Assembly: GCA_910586025.1 (NCBI GenBank)
Contig: CAJUIO010000010.1
Coordinates: 1 to 22,997 of the forward strand
Length of the DNA stretch: 22,997 nt
Direction: 5' to 3'
Source: an uncultured Lachnospiraceae bacterium
Lineage (GTDB): Bacteria > Bacillota > Clostridia > Lachnospirales > Lachnospiraceae
Shown: one piece after another, positions 14,138-22,736 of the stretch
Numbering within the stretch: position 1 is the stretch's first letter
Layout: each line of letters opens with the position of its first letter
The notes under the pieces: generated by a model
The model's database searches: none
What the model saw: the letters and a program-made list of their open reading frames with translations, nothing else
What the model was told of the DNA's origin: nothing
Position numbers and translations under genes: made by a program

Positions 14138-15073
14138 TTATCCAAGCCGCATGCCGCAGCCCACCTCATAGCCCAGCATGAAATCCCTGGCCGTCACTCT
14201 CTTTTTTCCTTCCAGCTGCAGGCTTCTGATCCGGAGACAATCCTTCCCGGCCGCCACAGTAAAGGAATCCTTATCCACCGTAATCACCGTTCCGGGAACC
14301 GGTTCCTCTCCGTCTCCGGCGGCCGGCTCCACCTGTGCCTCCCATATTTTCAGTGTCTTTCCCTTATAGGAGGTGTAGGCGCTGGGCCATGGATTCAGGC
14401 CTCTGATCAGCCGCTCTATGGAAGCGGCATCCTGCTCCCAGCAGATCTGACCCATGGCCTTGGTAAGCCGCTTTGCGTAAAAGGGGCAGTCTCCCTGCTT
14501 TTCCGGAACCAGCCTCCCCTGCTCCAAAAGCGAGAGCGCCTCCACGATCAGCTCCGCACCGATCTCCATCAGCCGGTCATGAAGGCTTCCGCCTGTTTCC
14601 CTGTCGCTGATTGGCACCTCTCTCTTTAGAAGCATGTCGCCGCAGTCCAGCCCCTTTTCCATCTGCTGGATGGTGACTCCCGTTTTCTTCTCTCCGTTTA
14701 AGATCGCCCACTGAATAGGTGCGGCTCCCCGGTAATCGGGAAGGAGAGAGGCATGGATATTGATGCAGCCAAACTTAGGCATATTCAGGATTTCCTCCGA
14801 AAGAAGCTGTCCGAAGGCCGCCACCACGAAAATATCCGCCTTGTATCCGGACAGTTCCTCCACCGATTCCTTTTCCCTGATTTTTACAGGCTGCAGGACC
14901 GGGATTCCATGAGCCAGGGCGCACTCCTTCACAGGAGGCATCTGCATTTCCTTCCCTCTTCCCTTTTGTTTATCCGGCTGCGTCACCACGGCAAGAACCT
15001 CATGTCCCGCCTCAAGGAGCGCCAGGAGCGGTGCAACGGCAAAATCCGGAGTTCCCATATATACAATCTTCAC
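14138..15073 (-). CDS. fmt: Methionyl-tRNA formyltransferase
   Basis: The 311-residue enzyme formylates initiator Met-tRNA using 10-formyl-THF. Catalytic residues Asn105, His107 (NIHASLLPDYRG) and Asp143 (GLDCGD) are visible. The C-terminal tRNA-binding domain follows. The start is GTG at 15073, with AGGAGG eight bases upstream, and that Shine-Dalgarno overlaps the TAG stop of def. The pair def-fmt, adding and removing the formyl group, is therefore tightly coupled, with 12 bases between the genes. Confidence 0.96.
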   Translation of the reverse strand: MKIVYMGTPDFAVAPLLALLEAGHEVLAVVTQPDKQKGRGKEMQMPPVKECALAHGIPVLQPVKIREKESVEELSGYKADIFVVAAFGQLLSEEILNMPKFGCINIHASLLPDYRGAAPIQWAILNGEKKTGVTIQQMEKGLDCGDMLLKREVPISDRETGGSLHDRLMEIGAELIVEALSLLEQGRLVPEKQGDCPFYAKRLTKAMGQICWEQDAASIERLIRGLNPWPSAYTSYKGKTLKIWEAQVEPAAGDGEEPVPGTVITVDKDSFTVAAGKDCLRIRSLQLEGKKRVTARDFMLGYEVGCGMRLG

Positions 15074-15085
15074 AGGCAGATCCTC

Positions 15086-15562
15086 CTATTCCTCTTCCGC
15101 ATCTTCCATGTCCGTCAGCTCTCCCTCGACTCTCTCCACATACAGATGTCCGTCCAGATGCTCGATCTCATGGCAGAACGCCCTTGCCAGCAGCTCGGTT
15201 CCCTCAATCTCAAAGGGCTGCATATGCTCGTCGTAGGCCTTTACCTTCACGTAATTAGGTCTTGTCACCACCCCGGTTTTGCCCGGAACGCTCAGGCACG
15301 CCTCGTTTCCTGTCTGCTCTCCGCTCATCTCCAGAATAACCGGGTTAATCAGGAGAATCGGATCCTCCCCTGTCACATCAATCACCGTTATCCTCTTGAG
15401 CACTCCCACCTGAGGTGCCGCAAGTCCCACGCCCTGGGCCTCATACATCGTGTCAAACATATCCTGAATCAGGATTTTGGTTCTCAGGCTTACATCCTTT
15501 ACCTCCTTGCAGGTCTTATTTAACACCGAATCTCCCATTTCTCTTATGTTTCTGATTGCCAT
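15086..15562 (-). CDS. def: Peptide deformylase
   Basis: The 158-residue enzyme removes the formyl group from nascent proteins. All three motifs are present: GVGLAAPQVG (44-53), EACLS (87-91, metal ligand Cys89; usually EGCLS) and HEIEH (131-135). Only the Gly-to-Ala change in motif 2 is slightly unusual. The C-terminal tail is acidic. The start at ATG 15562 has AAGGAAGG upstream and lies 45 bases after priA. Chromosomal def next to fmt and priA is common in Bacillota. Confidence 0.95.
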   Translation of the reverse strand: MAIRNIREMGDSVLNKTCKEVKDVSLRTKILIQDMFDTMYEAQGVGLAAPQVGVLKRITVIDVTGEDPILLINPVILEMSGEQTGNEACLSVPGKTGVVTRPNYVKVKAYDEHMQPFEIEGTELLARAFCHEIEHLDGHLYVERVEGELTDMEDAEEE

Positions 15563-15607
15563 AGCTGTTCCCTTCCTTTTATTTTTATCTTTTCTTGTCG
15601 GATTGTG

Positions 15608-17863
15608 TCAATATCTGTCCATGGGGTCAAAGTCAAACTGGACGTTCAGCTCCTGCTCCCTGTTAGGATCCCGGGCAAGAAGCTCCTCCACCCGGTCCTT
15701 CGCTTCAATGAGAGCGCGATAGCTCTCCTGCTTACAGTATATCACAAACCGGTAAATATCATTTATCTTTCCTATAGAAGCCCTGGCAGGACCGATCACG
15801 GCAAGCTTCCCTCCGCATTCCGTCCCGCAATTCCGCTCTTCAAGGCAGCGCGCGATATTCTCTGCCGCCTCGGCTCCCGTCCGCTCCTGCTTCGCCATAA
15901 TGAGGATCGCCAGCATGTGAGCGGCAGGAGGATATCCCGCAAGCTCCCTGTAGGCCATCTCTTCCTCATAAAAAGCCTCATAATCCTGAGCCGCGGCACG
16001 GACGATACTGTAGTGCTCCGGACGGTAGGTCTGAATCACGACCTCTCCCGGCCTCTCTCCCCTTCCCGCCCGGCCCGCCGCCTGGGTCAGAAGCTGAAAG
16101 GTCCGCTCCGCACAGCGATAGTCGCTGTCATTCAGGGACAGGTCAGCCGCCAGGATTCCCACCAGCGTCACTCCCGGAAAATCATGTCCCTTCACAATCA
16201 TCTGGGTACCCACCAGAATATCCGCATCCTGTTCGGCAAACTCTGTCAGGATTTTTTCATAGCTGTCCTTTTTCCTTGTGGTGTCCGCATCCATCCGGAG
16301 CACCCTGGCACCGGGAAACCGCCTGTGGAGCTGCTCCTCGATCTGCTGGGTTCCCGCCTTAAAGCCCAGAATATAGGGCGAAGAGCAGGAGGGACACTTA
16401 GCCGGCTGCTCCGTCTCATAGCCGCAGTAATGACACACCATTTTTCCCCCCGTATGCTGGGACAGGGACACGTCGCAGTGAGGACATTTCATCACGCAGC
16501 CGCAGCTGCGGCAGGAGACAAAGCCTGCATAGCCCCGGCGGTTGAGAAAGAGTATGATCTGCTCCCCTCTCTCCAGGCGCTGATCCATCAGCTCCTGGAG
16601 CTTCTGACTGAAAATGGAGCGGTTCCCATTTCTCAGCTCCTGCCTCAAATCCACCGTGTGAACCAGGGGCAGCGTCCCCCCCGTAAGCCGCCTGTCCAGG
16701 GTAAACAGCTGATACCTGCCGCTCATCGCCCTGTGATAGGCTTCCAGGGAAGGTGTCGCGGAGCCCAGAACCAGGCTGGCTCCTTTAAGCTGCGCCAGAT
16801 ATTCCGCAGTCTCCCTTGCATGGTAACGGGGCATGGTCTCGCTCTTGTAGCTGCCCTCATGCTCCTCGTCCATGACGATCAGCCCCAGATCGGGAAACGG
16901 AACAAAAAGAGCCGATCTCGGGCCGATAATCACATCTATTTCTCCCCGTCTTGCCCTCTCGCACTGATCATAACGCTCCCCCTTAGAGAGCGTGGAGTTG
17001 ATCACCGACACCCGGTCTCCGAACCTTTTGTAAAAACGCAGAAGCGTCTGATAGGTCAGGGCGATCTCCGGAATCAGCATAATACACTGCTTGCCCTTGG
17101 CCGCAACCGCCTCGATCAGGGCAAGATAGACCTCTGTCTTTCCGCTGCCCGTGATTCCCCGGATCAGGTAAGTGCCTCTTGTCCCCGCATCATATTCCGA
17201 GAGGATCCGGTCCCGGATAAAGGCCTGCTCCGCGCTCATCCGGTTTCTGATCTCCGGGGCGCAGTCCAGCTTTACCGGATTCCTGTAGCAGCTCTCCGCC
17301 TCGATTCGGATTACATCCTGCTCTTCCAGCTTTCTTAAGACTGCCAGCGAAACATTCAGCTTTCCTACAAGAAGCTCATAGGGAAGCTCCGGCTCGTCTG
17401 CAAGCTGGGCGAGCACTCTTGCCCTGGCATGCTGCCTCTTTCTCTGCGCCTGCCCTAAGAGCGAGAGGATCTCCTCTTTATCCGCAAGGCGGAGAATCTT
17501 TTTCTTCTGCCTGGGCTTCATGGCCTGCTTCACAGGAAGCACTGTCTTTAGGGCCGCAATCATGGTGGAGCCGTAGGTCCGCTTCATCCAGGCCGCCAGT
17601 CTTACCATATCCTGCTGGGCATCCATGCCGTCTTTTGCGGTTTCGCAGATTTCCTTCAGCTTATCCGGGGGATACTCCGCCCGGTCCGTGATCTCCACCA
17701 CATACCCCTTCCGCAGGCGGCTTCCCATCCCGAAGGGCACACTCACGCACTGCCCGATCTCAAGCCTTCCAAGAAGCGCCTCGGGTATCTTGTACTGAAA
17801 GGGCCTATCCACCTTCTCATGGGAAATATCTATGATGATATTTGCGTACCTGCCCTGAAACAT
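15608..17863 (-). CDS. priA: Primosomal protein N' (replication restart helicase PriA)
   Basis: The product is a superfamily-2 3'-to-5' helicase that restarts stalled forks by loading the replicative helicase. Counting from an upstream ATG at 17881, Walker A GITGSGKT is at 242-249, DEEH at 338-341, and eight zinc-binding cysteines lie between 457 and 499 (CRSC, CPHC, CHYC, CPSC pairs). Helicase motifs GTQMIVKGHDFP and QAAGRAGR come later. Two starts are possible. ATG 17881 overlaps murE by 14 bases with AAGGAG only four bases away. ATG 17863 has AGGAG eight bases away and matches the usual N-terminus (FQGRYANIIID), so I chose it, giving 751 residues. Confidence 0.95.
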   Translation of the reverse strand: MFQGRYANIIIDISHEKVDRPFQYKIPEALLGRLEIGQCVSVPFGMGSRLRKGYVVEITDRAEYPPDKLKEICETAKDGMDAQQDMVRLAAWMKRTYGSTMIAALKTVLPVKQAMKPRQKKKILRLADKEEILSLLGQAQRKRQHARARVLAQLADEPELPYELLVGKLNVSLAVLRKLEEQDVIRIEAESCYRNPVKLDCAPEIRNRMSAEQAFIRDRILSEYDAGTRGTYLIRGITGSGKTEVYLALIEAVAAKGKQCIMLIPEIALTYQTLLRFYKRFGDRVSVINSTLSKGERYDQCERARRGEIDVIIGPRSALFVPFPDLGLIVMDEEHEGSYKSETMPRYHARETAEYLAQLKGASLVLGSATPSLEAYHRAMSGRYQLFTLDRRLTGGTLPLVHTVDLRQELRNGNRSIFSQKLQELMDQRLERGEQIILFLNRRGYAGFVSCRSCGCVMKCPHCDVSLSQHTGGKMVCHYCGYETEQPAKCPSCSSPYILGFKAGTQQIEEQLHRRFPGARVLRMDADTTRKKDSYEKILTEFAEQDADILVGTQMIVKGHDFPGVTLVGILAADLSLNDSDYRCAERTFQLLTQAAGRAGRGERPGEVVIQTYRPEHYSIVRAAAQDYEAFYEEEMAYRELAGYPPAAHMLAILIMAKQERTGAEAAENIARCLEERNCGTECGGKLAVIGPARASIGKINDIYRFVIYCKQESYRALIEAKDRVEELLARDPNREQELNVQFDFDPMDRY

Positions 17864-17867
17864 TTCC

Positions 17868-19346
17868 TCAGCTCCTGACATTTCTCTCCTTCAGTATCTC
17901 CGCAATCAGCTCTCTCTCATCCATATGGTATTTCACGCCCTTTATCTCCTGATAGTCCTCATGTCCCTTGCCCGCAAGCACGATAATATCTCCGGGCAGA
18001 CCCTGGTCAATGGCATAGGCAATGGCTTCCTTCCTGTCGCAGATCTCCACGAATCTGCCTTCCGTCTTCGCCATTCCCTCTTCGATATCGTGTATAATGT
18101 CCATGGGCTCCTCGAACCTGGGATTGTCGGAGGTCACAATGGTCAGGTCCGCCAGCCTTCCGCTGACCTCTCCCATCTCATAACGCCGCAGCTTAGAGCG
18201 GTTTCCGCCGCAGCCAAAGAGACACACGAGCCTTCCGGGCTCATATTCCCGAAGCGTGGTGAGCAGGCTCTCCAGGCTCATGGCGTTGTGGGCGTAGTCA
18301 ATCAGAAGAGTAAACCGGTCGGACACCGGCACCATCTCGATTCTTCCCTTCACATGGGCATCAAGAAGAGCCTCCCGGATTTTCTCCTCCTCCACCTGAA
18401 AATGATTACATACGGCGATGGCCGTGAGCGCATTGTAAACGCTGAAACGCCCGGGAGCGGGCACCTCCACCTGAAAATCCATTTTTCCTCTTACCCGGAA
18501 TGCGATTCCAAGCTCCCCGGGCTTATTCACCAGCCGCAGCTCCTGCGCATACAGATCCGCCTCCGGACTAAAGCCGTAGGTCTCCAGATCGCAGGTATGC
18601 CCCTGCGTCACCTGCTCCACATGAACGTCATCCCTGTTTACAATCCCATGGCGGCACTGCCGGAACAAAAGCCCCTTGCAGGCCATATATTCCTCAAAAT
18701 CCGCATGCTCGTTGGGGCCGATATGATCCGGCTCCAGATTGGTAAAAATACCGATCTCAAAGGTAAATCCCTGGGTTCTGTGAAGCTTCAGCCCCTGGGA
18801 TGCCACCTCCATCACCACAATTTGGCATCCCGCATCCGCCATCTGCCGGAAATACTGCTGCAACAGGAAGGATTCCGGGGTGGTATTGTCCGCCGGGATA
18901 TGCTTATCCCCGATAATCTCCTCGATGGTTCCCACCAGCCCCACCTTGTAGCCGGCCTTTTCCAGGATGGACTTGATCAGGTAGGTGGTAGTGGTTTTTC
19001 CCTTGGTTCCGGTGATGCCGATAATCTTCATCCGGTCCGCAGGATGCCCGAAATAAGCCGCCGAAATAAACGCCATGGCATAGCGGGTATCCTCCACACG
19101 GATCACGGTCACGTCCGCATCCGCCGGAAGCTCCACGTCCTTCTGAACCACCAGGGCACCGGCTCCCTTCTCCACGGCCTGTGCCGCAAAGCTGTGCCCG
19201 TCTACATTATAACCGCAGATACAGATAAACAGACAATCCTTCGTTATCTTTCTGGAATCGTACACCACTTCCTCTATGCTTTTGTCAATACTGCCCCTTG
19301 TGCATTCATAAGACAGGCCCTTCAATAGTTCTCCGCATTTAAACAT
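17868..19346 (-). CDS. murE: MurE-type UDP-MurNAc-tripeptide ligase (Mur ligase family)
   Basis: The 492-residue protein has the three-domain Mur ligase layout. It shows P-loop GTKGKTT (113-119), Lys224 (ACKGLLF) at the carbamylated-lysine position, and DNPR at 407-410, which in MurE selects meso-diaminopimelate. It should add the third amino acid to UDP-MurNAc-Ala-Glu during wall synthesis. Some usually conserved segments differ: EVASQGL in place of EVSSHGL/AL, YAHN in place of YAHTP, and CGGNRSKLRR in place of CGGDRDKGKR. It may thus be a divergent MurE or a MurE-like paralogue. The start ATG 19346 has GAGAGG upstream and its own promoter. The frame is open 32 codons further upstream, but across the promoter. 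Confidence 0.85.
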   Translation of the reverse strand: MFKCGELLKGLSYECTRGSIDKSIEEVVYDSRKITKDCLFICICGYNVDGHSFAAQAVEKGAGALVVQKDVELPADADVTVIRVEDTRYAMAFISAAYFGHPADRMKIIGITGTKGKTTTTYLIKSILEKAGYKVGLVGTIEEIIGDKHIPADNTTPESFLLQQYFRQMADAGCQIVVMEVASQGLKLHRTQGFTFEIGIFTNLEPDHIGPNEHADFEEYMACKGLLFRQCRHGIVNRDDVHVEQVTQGHTCDLETYGFSPEADLYAQELRLVNKPGELGIAFRVRGKMDFQVEVPAPGRFSVYNALTAIAVCNHFQVEEEKIREALLDAHVKGRIEMVPVSDRFTLLIDYAHNAMSLESLLTTLREYEPGRLVCLFGCGGNRSKLRRYEMGEVSGRLADLTIVTSDNPRFEEPMDIIHDIEEGMAKTEGRFVEICDRKEAIAYAIDQGLPGDIIVLAGKGHEDYQEIKGVKYHMDERELIAEILKERNVRS

Positions 19347-19379
19347 ATATTTTCCTCTCTTCCAATTAACCCTTATAAT

Positions 19380-19408
19380 AAAATAGCATGAATGACTTAT
19401 TTTTTCAA
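19380..19408 (-). promoter_or_regulatory. Promoter of the murE-priA cluster
   Basis: TTGAAA (19408-19403) and TATTTT (19385-19380) are 17 bases apart on the minus strand, with TGC before the -10 (extended -10). It lies 34 bases before the murE ATG and is the only clear promoter found ahead of the run from murE down to rsgA. Confidence 0.65.
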
Positions 19409-19600
19409 CTTTATGGTAAAAACACGGAAGTACATCTCTCACAATATATATGTTCGCAATTTTTTTCGATATGATTAATTTTTTCTTTATAGGATTTTAT
19501 ATTTTTATAAGGAAGTAGACACACTTTGTACACATTTTACCTTTATGATAAGTATCAAGATAGTTGAACAACTCACTATCTCCCCCCTCATAAGAAAGCA
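19409..19600. other. AT-rich intergenic stretch between recJ terminator and murE promoter
   Basis: About 190 bases with no supported gene. It is strikingly AT-rich next to the coding DNA and contains an inverted repeat GATAGT/ACTATC at 19559-19580 with a GTTG-TT-CAAC inner alternative. No riboswitch or RNA gene was recognised. Only short frames without credible ribosome binding sites are present. Confidence 0.5.
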
Positions 19601-19627
19601 AAGCCTCCGGTAATCCCGGAGGTTTTT
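19601..19627. terminator. Probable bidirectional rho-independent terminator after recJ
   Basis: CCTCCGG (19604-19610) and CCGGAGG (19616-19622) form a 7-bp stem with a five-base loop. Flanking A and T runs extend it. On the plus strand TTTTT follows. On the minus strand CTTTGCTTTC follows, 42 bases after the recJ stop. Its obvious job is ending recJ transcription, though the T-tract is better on the plus strand. Confidence 0.75.
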
Positions 19628-19668
19628 GCTGTGTATCATTTCTTTGCCCTTCTCTCCCTCATACAAAG

Positions 19669-21450
19669 TCAGCAGTAATGCTGCATCACGATCTGAACGC
19701 TCTCCCTCCCGGCATAGTAGTTAATGTCCGGATAATAGGCCATGCTGATTAACGCTTCCTTATTATAGAGACCTCTTCCGTAGAGCTCCTCCCGGATTGC
19801 CGTTCCGTATTTTTCTTCCAGAAACGCATCCAGCTTTTTCAGGTCTCCGAAATAGATCATGTCATAGGTGTTTCCCAGCTCGTCCCCGATCAGGTATTTA
19901 CCCACGTTTCTGTTTTTGCCGAGAATCCGCCCCCTGATCAGACTCACATCCTTTCTGGCGAACAGGGGCTTGGGATTTCCCACCCCGAAGGGTTCCAGAC
20001 GGGACAGCTGTTTAATAAATTCCTTATCCGCATAGGATAACGGCATGGGAACGTCGATATGTACCACTTCCTCGAAATCTTCTTTTGTGAGAGTACAGTA
20101 CTCGTTCAGTCTCCTGCGGAATTCCTCCACCTGCTCCTCTCCGGCAAGGGATAGGCCCGCCGCCATCTTATGGCCGCCGTAGCGGGTGAAGAGATCTTTA
20201 CACTTTGTCATCTCCTCATACATGGAATAACTCTCGATGGAGCGCCCGCTCCCCTTTATGCCCTCCTCGCCCCTGGTGAGCACAAATGCGGGCTTTCCAA
20301 AGCTCTCCCGGACTCTCCCCGCTATGATTCCCGCAAGGCTCTCATGGCAGGAGGGCAGATAGACCACCAGCACCCTGTCGCTGCAGATTCCGCTCTCCTC
20401 CACCTGCCTTACGGCCTCCTCCACGCCCTCCTCGGTCATTTTCTTGCGGCTGTCATTGAGGTTTTTCAGGTCAGTGGCCGTCACCAGCGCATCTCTCCAT
20501 TCCTTCTCCTCAAACAGGGAAAGAGCCCGAAGCGCCGTATCCAGTCTTCCGGTAGCGTTCAGACAGGGGCCCAGGATAAAGCCCGCATGGTAGGGCGTGA
20601 TCTCCTTCTCCTCAATCCCGTTCACCTGCAGAAGAGCCCGAAGGCCCAGATTCCCTGTCTCCTTCATGGCTCTCAGCCCGAATTTTACGATGATGCGGTT
20701 TTCGTCCCGAAGCTCCATCACATCACACACCGTGGCAAGGGCCGCAAAGGGAAGAAGCTCCCCCAAAAAGGAATCCCTCTCTTCCTTTTCCTTTCCCGCT
20801 TTCATGAGCAGCGCCTGAATCAGCTTATAGGCCACCACGCCGCCGCAGATCTGCTTGAAAGGATATCCGCAGAGGGGCTGCTTGGGATCGATCACCACGT
20901 CCGCAGGCGGCAGAAGATAACGTCGCTCCTGCCCCTCTCCCTCAAAAGGGACCTCGTGATGATCCGTGACGATAATCGTCATTCCCAGTTCTTTTCCCAG
21001 GGCAATCTGGGGAGCGGCCGCAATTCCGTTGTCACAGGTAATAATCGTGTCAATCCCGTCCGCTCCCGCCTCCTCAATCAGCGTATCGTTGAGCCCGTAT
21101 CCGTCCCTGATCCGGTGGGGGATTACTCTGTCCACCCTTGCGCCGAGGAAACACAGCCCCCTCACCAGAATATAGGTGGAACAGATGCCGTCCACATCAT
21201 AGTCCCCGATCACACGGACGGGAAGTCCCGCTTCTATTCTGGAAAGCAAAAGCTCCACCGCCTGCTCCATACCCTTCATCAGAAAAGGATCATGCAGATC
21301 CGCAAGGTTCCCTTCCAGAAATCTTCGGATGTCACAATCCTGCGTAATGTCTCTGTTGCGTATAATTCTGGCAAGAACCGGAGTAATCCCGTATTTCTCC
21401 GCTATCCCGTTAAAATCCGCCTTCTTGGCGGCTACCATCCATTTTGACAC
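19669..21450 (-). CDS. recJ: Single-stranded-DNA-specific exonuclease RecJ
   Basis: The 593-residue DHH/DHHA1 phosphoesterase degrades single-stranded DNA 5' to 3' in recombination and repair. Motifs are GDYDVDG (82-88), TCDNG (138-142), VTDHHE (DHH at 163-165), VCDVMEL, the NATGRLDTA stretch, CHESLAGIIAGR and, in the DHHA1 domain, GSGRS and RYGGHKMAAG. Length is close to the short RecJ form of E. coli. The start is GTG at 21450, ten bases after AAGGAG, and an in-frame ATG at 21438 is an alternative. It starts 44 bases after the Panacea-domain gene and could be co-transcribed with it, since no clear promoter is seen in the gap. Confidence 0.95.
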   Translation of the reverse strand: MSKWMVAAKKADFNGIAEKYGITPVLARIIRNRDITQDCDIRRFLEGNLADLHDPFLMKGMEQAVELLLSRIEAGLPVRVIGDYDVDGICSTYILVRGLCFLGARVDRVIPHRIRDGYGLNDTLIEEAGADGIDTIITCDNGIAAAPQIALGKELGMTIIVTDHHEVPFEGEGQERRYLLPPADVVIDPKQPLCGYPFKQICGGVVAYKLIQALLMKAGKEKEERDSFLGELLPFAALATVCDVMELRDENRIIVKFGLRAMKETGNLGLRALLQVNGIEEKEITPYHAGFILGPCLNATGRLDTALRALSLFEEKEWRDALVTATDLKNLNDSRKKMTEEGVEEAVRQVEESGICSDRVLVVYLPSCHESLAGIIAGRVRESFGKPAFVLTRGEEGIKGSGRSIESYSMYEEMTKCKDLFTRYGGHKMAAGLSLAGEEQVEEFRRRLNEYCTLTKEDFEEVVHIDVPMPLSYADKEFIKQLSRLEPFGVGNPKPLFARKDVSLIRGRILGKNRNVGKYLIGDELGNTYDMIYFGDLKKLDAFLEEKYGTAIREELYGRGLYNKEALISMAYYPDINYYAGRESVQIVMQHYC

Positions 21451-21494
21451 TGGTTTTTCACTCCTTATTCACGTCAAATTCAAAACGTTTTCCG

Positions 21495-22490
21495 TCATTT
21501 GCAAAGGAACATATCCTGCGCATATTCTTTAATATCGTTAGGATTGACCATGTTGTACTTTGCTTTTATTGTGCTGAAATAATCGGCAATAAGAGATTTT
21601 TCGATAGTCCGGTCAGATGACTCTGAAACAGGAAGGTCACCTCGAGCGGTCAGCCAAGGAGCCTCATTGTGCGCAAAGCGCTCCAGCACCTTACCGCTGT
21701 AGCAGCAGATATAGTTGATTACGCTGTCGCAGATTGCCTTCTCTCCGGAGGAGAATACTGATGCGTCAAAGTCATCAGCCTTTTTAATCGGATCAAAACG
21801 ATAATCCCTGTAGCGAAAGTAGATGTCTCTGTAAACCGGCCCATGCACCCATGCCTGACAGTCTTCGGAGAACAAAAAGGTTTTATAAAAGGCAAAATAA
21901 AATCCCTGAACGTAATACAGCGCCTTCTGGAGCGCCAAAGGAGTAATGTCCTCACACTGATTCAGCAGATACTGAATCACAGTATTAATTTTATTATCCG
22001 CGGTCAGCTCAACTGACAGCAATGCTTCAACGGCTCTGCGGCTTTTTTCATAGGCAAGAGCGGATTTCAGATTTCCTTTATTAGCTTCCAGTAATTCGGA
22101 ATAAAATGCCGGATCGTTATAGATGCGCATAAGAATGTCCGAGTATTGTCTGGTGGGCATGTCACCGTCAGCATAGCGGGAAAAGGTCTGCTCTCCCCAC
22201 CCGAGAAGCAGTGAAAGAGGACGCTTTCCAATGGAATATTTTTCAGGTATTTCCCGAATCTGTTCCAGAGAAATGATGCCATTTTCTCTGCGATACATAT
22301 CATAGAGTGCCCGGAGATTGAAATCTGAGAATTCCGGAATAAAAAGCCGGGAGCCGCAGTCGGCACAATGAGCTTCTTTGCCAATATAGCGGTATTCCTT
22401 TACCTTAATGGTGCCAACCATCGGGACAGAGGTCTCGATATAGTTCACGTCGTCTCTGCACTCTTCACAAAAGGCCTTCTTTGTGTTCAT
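21495..22490 (-). CDS. MqsA-like zinc ribbon/HTH protein with C-terminal Panacea (DUF4065, SocA-like) domain
   Basis: The 331-residue protein begins with a zinc ribbon (C8-x2-C11 and C42-x2-C45) and a helix-turn-helix of the MqsA/XRE kind at about 85-125 (LLLGWGEQTFSRYADGD). The C-terminal part from about 165 is a Panacea domain, with LQKALYYVQGFYFAF (187-201), AWVHGPVYRDIY (213-224) and AHNEAPWL. Panacea proteins are known as versatile antitoxins, often next to a toxin gene, and the DNA-binding part suggests autorepression. No toxin is evident on either side: downstream is recJ and upstream is non-coding. GGAGG lies eight bases before ATG 22490. Two direct 10-base repeats sit just upstream. 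The gene looks more AT-rich than the core cluster and may be acquired or phage-derived. Confidence 0.85.
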   Translation of the reverse strand: MNTKKAFCEECRDDVNYIETSVPMVGTIKVKEYRYIGKEAHCADCGSRLFIPEFSDFNLRALYDMYRRENGIISLEQIREIPEKYSIGKRPLSLLLGWGEQTFSRYADGDMPTRQYSDILMRIYNDPAFYSELLEANKGNLKSALAYEKSRRAVEALLSVELTADNKINTVIQYLLNQCEDITPLALQKALYYVQGFYFAFYKTFLFSEDCQAWVHGPVYRDIYFRYRDYRFDPIKKADDFDASVFSSGEKAICDSVINYICCYSGKVLERFAHNEAPWLTARGDLPVSESSDRTIEKSLIADYFSTIKAKYNMVNPNDIKEYAQDMFLCK

Positions 22491-22512
22491 TTTAGGTTCC
22501 TCCTCTCCGTCA

Positions 22513-22535
22513 GTAATTATCGTAGGTAATTATCG
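22513..22535. repeat. Tandem 10-base direct repeats near the Panacea gene start
   Basis: GTAATTATCG occurs twice (22513-22522 and 22526-22535), offset by 13 bases, just upstream of the Shine-Dalgarno of the regulator gene. Their position in the transcribed leader suits a repressor-binding site, possibly for the gene's own helix-turn-helix protein. This role is inferred. Confidence 0.6.
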
Positions 22536-22638
22536 GAATCAAAGACCTCGCGGGAATAAATAATCAACAGGTTTATTTCTTTTATGAAACGAGATGACTA
22601 CGGCACGACTTCCGGAGGGAAGATCAATCGTATTAAAT

Positions 22639-22654
22639 TTGATGCAAACATCAA
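22639..22654. repeat. Small perfect inverted repeat in the Panacea gene leader
   Basis: TTGATG and CATCAA flank a four-base loop. On the minus strand ATTTAAT follows. It could be an operator or a weak hairpin in the leader RNA about 50 bases after the predicted transcription start. Confidence 0.35.
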
Positions 22655-22707
22655 CCTATTGACTTTTGTCTGTCGCTGCGGATATTATACATACCACCTT
22701 CAATACT

Positions 22708-22736
22708 ATGATACACAGTATAATCGAATTCGTCAA
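22708..22736 (-). promoter_or_regulatory. Strong promoter of the Panacea-domain gene
   Basis: TTGACG (22736-22731) and TATCAT (22713-22708) are 17 bases apart on the minus strand, close to the sigma-A consensus. Transcription would begin near 22701, leaving a leader of about 210 bases before the ATG at 22490. That is long for such a gene and leaves room for control. Confidence 0.65.

Noticed and set aside
15605..17338. A 577-codon open frame on the plus strand opposite priA
   Set aside because: It is a shadow of the priA coding frame with no domain signature. PriA motifs on the minus strand are complete.
17925..19328. A 467-codon plus-strand frame opposite murE
   Set aside because: Same reason: it is a coding-strand shadow with His/Leu-rich composition and no family resemblance.
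19440..19462. Possible LexA box (CGAACATATATATT)
   Set aside because: Only one half matches the Gram-positive CGAAC-N4-GTTCG consensus. The second half is missing.
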